In this document: positions 32,015-32,319 of the stretch, piece after piece | Layout: every line of letters begins with the position of its first letter | Numbering within the stretch: position 1 is the first letter of the stretch | NCBI RefSeq assembly: GCF_019024285.1 | Contig: NZ_WMKZ01000040.1 | Coordinates: forward strand, 1-32,319 | DNA from: Alkalihalobacterium elongatum | GTDB taxonomy: Bacteria > Bacillota > Bacilli > Bacillales > Bacillaceae_F | Reading direction: 5' to 3' | DNA: 32,319 nucleotides | The notes under the pieces: generated by a model | Told to the model about the DNA's origin: nothing | What the model saw: the letters and a program-made list of their open reading frames with translations, nothing else | Databases searched by the model: none | Position numbers and translations under genes: made by a program

Positions 32015-32319
32015 AGGCTATTACTAGGGATAAGAAAGTATTTATCCTTCGCTTTCTGTAACTCCTTCACCCTTTAACCTTCTTCAATGAATAGATTACA
32101 GCAAATAGGGACTCAAGAATATTACTAGCGATAAAAAAGTTATTAGCATTTATATTTTGAATTTTGTATCTCCTATCACCTTATAACCTCTTCACTGAAT
32201 AGGTTACAGCAAATAGGGACTCAAGGATATTACTAGCGATAAAAAAGTTATTAGCATTTATATTTTGAATTTTGTATCTCCTATCACCTTATAACCTCTT
32301 CACTGAATAGGTTACAGCA
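32015..32319. repeat. 108-bp non-coding tandem direct repeat, continuing past the window
   Basis: Units begin with GAATAG at 32089, 32197 and 32305, so the period is exactly 108 bp. Units 1 and 2 differ at very few positions. A decayed unit (32015-32088) precedes them, with similar blocks such as CTATTACTAG. All six frames of the unit contain stops. The third unit is cut by the window end. The location next to phage-type replication genes suits an origin, centromere-like or other cis-acting region, but there is no direct proof. Confidence 0.85.

Noticed and set aside
32015-32319. CRISPR array
   Set aside because: The repeat unit is 108 bp with no separate variable spacers, and no cas gene is present.
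24140-32319. Complete prophage
   Set aside because: Only excisionase-like, DnaD-like and DnaC-like genes are seen. No terminase, portal, capsid, tail or lysis gene is visible, so a satellite or integrative element fits better with what is in the window.

Overview
This is a chromosomal window from a low-GC Gram-positive spore-former of the Bacillaceae. The left 8.4 kb carries, all on the minus strand, the gene order yeaC-yeaD-yebA-guaA-pbuG known from Bacillus subtilis. pbuG and guaA each have their own guanine riboswitch. At the left edge (1-253) lies the leader and tandem promoters of a 16S rRNA gene that begins just outside the window.

From about 9.2 kb rightwards the window is accessory DNA. 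Two short sequences (9370-9386 and 13095-13116, minus strand) match the last codons of groEL (G-M-G-G-M-M-stop). Each is followed by a groEL-type terminator, and each has two TGTAAYATC repeats at identical offsets (+31 and +93). I read them as left attachment sites of two genomic islands integrated one after the other at the 3' end of groEL, with the intact groEL to the right of the window. In B. subtilis, from memory, the stretch between groEL and yeaC is also a prophage-like island that carries the BsuMI restriction system.

Island 1 (about 9.4-13.1 kb) holds a tandem-MerR regulator convergent with a HelD-like RNA-polymerase helicase, and this pair is bracketed by a 12-bp inverted repeat. 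Island 2 (from 13.1 kb past the right edge) is a defence island. It contains a Lamassu/ABC-3C operon (Cap4-like nuclease, small middle subunit, Rad50-like ATPase), a McrB-McrC pair convergent with an HTH-fused cytosine-5 methyltransferase, a divergent HTH protein, a frameshifted MNT nucleotidyltransferase, several small orphan genes, and a nuclease with six HNH-associated repeats joined to a PD-(D/E)XK domain.

The right end has a phage-type replication module on the minus strand: an excisionase-like HTH protein, a DnaD-like initiator and a DnaC-like helicase loader. Beyond it is a non-coding 108-bp tandem repeat that runs off the window. No integrase or phage structural gene is visible, so island 2 looks like an integrative element or phage satellite loaded with defence cargo.

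The least explained parts are the repeat-array nuclease, a 32-bp three-site motif found both upstream of it and 4.9 kb away, the groEL-tail attachment sites, and the 108-bp repeat array.
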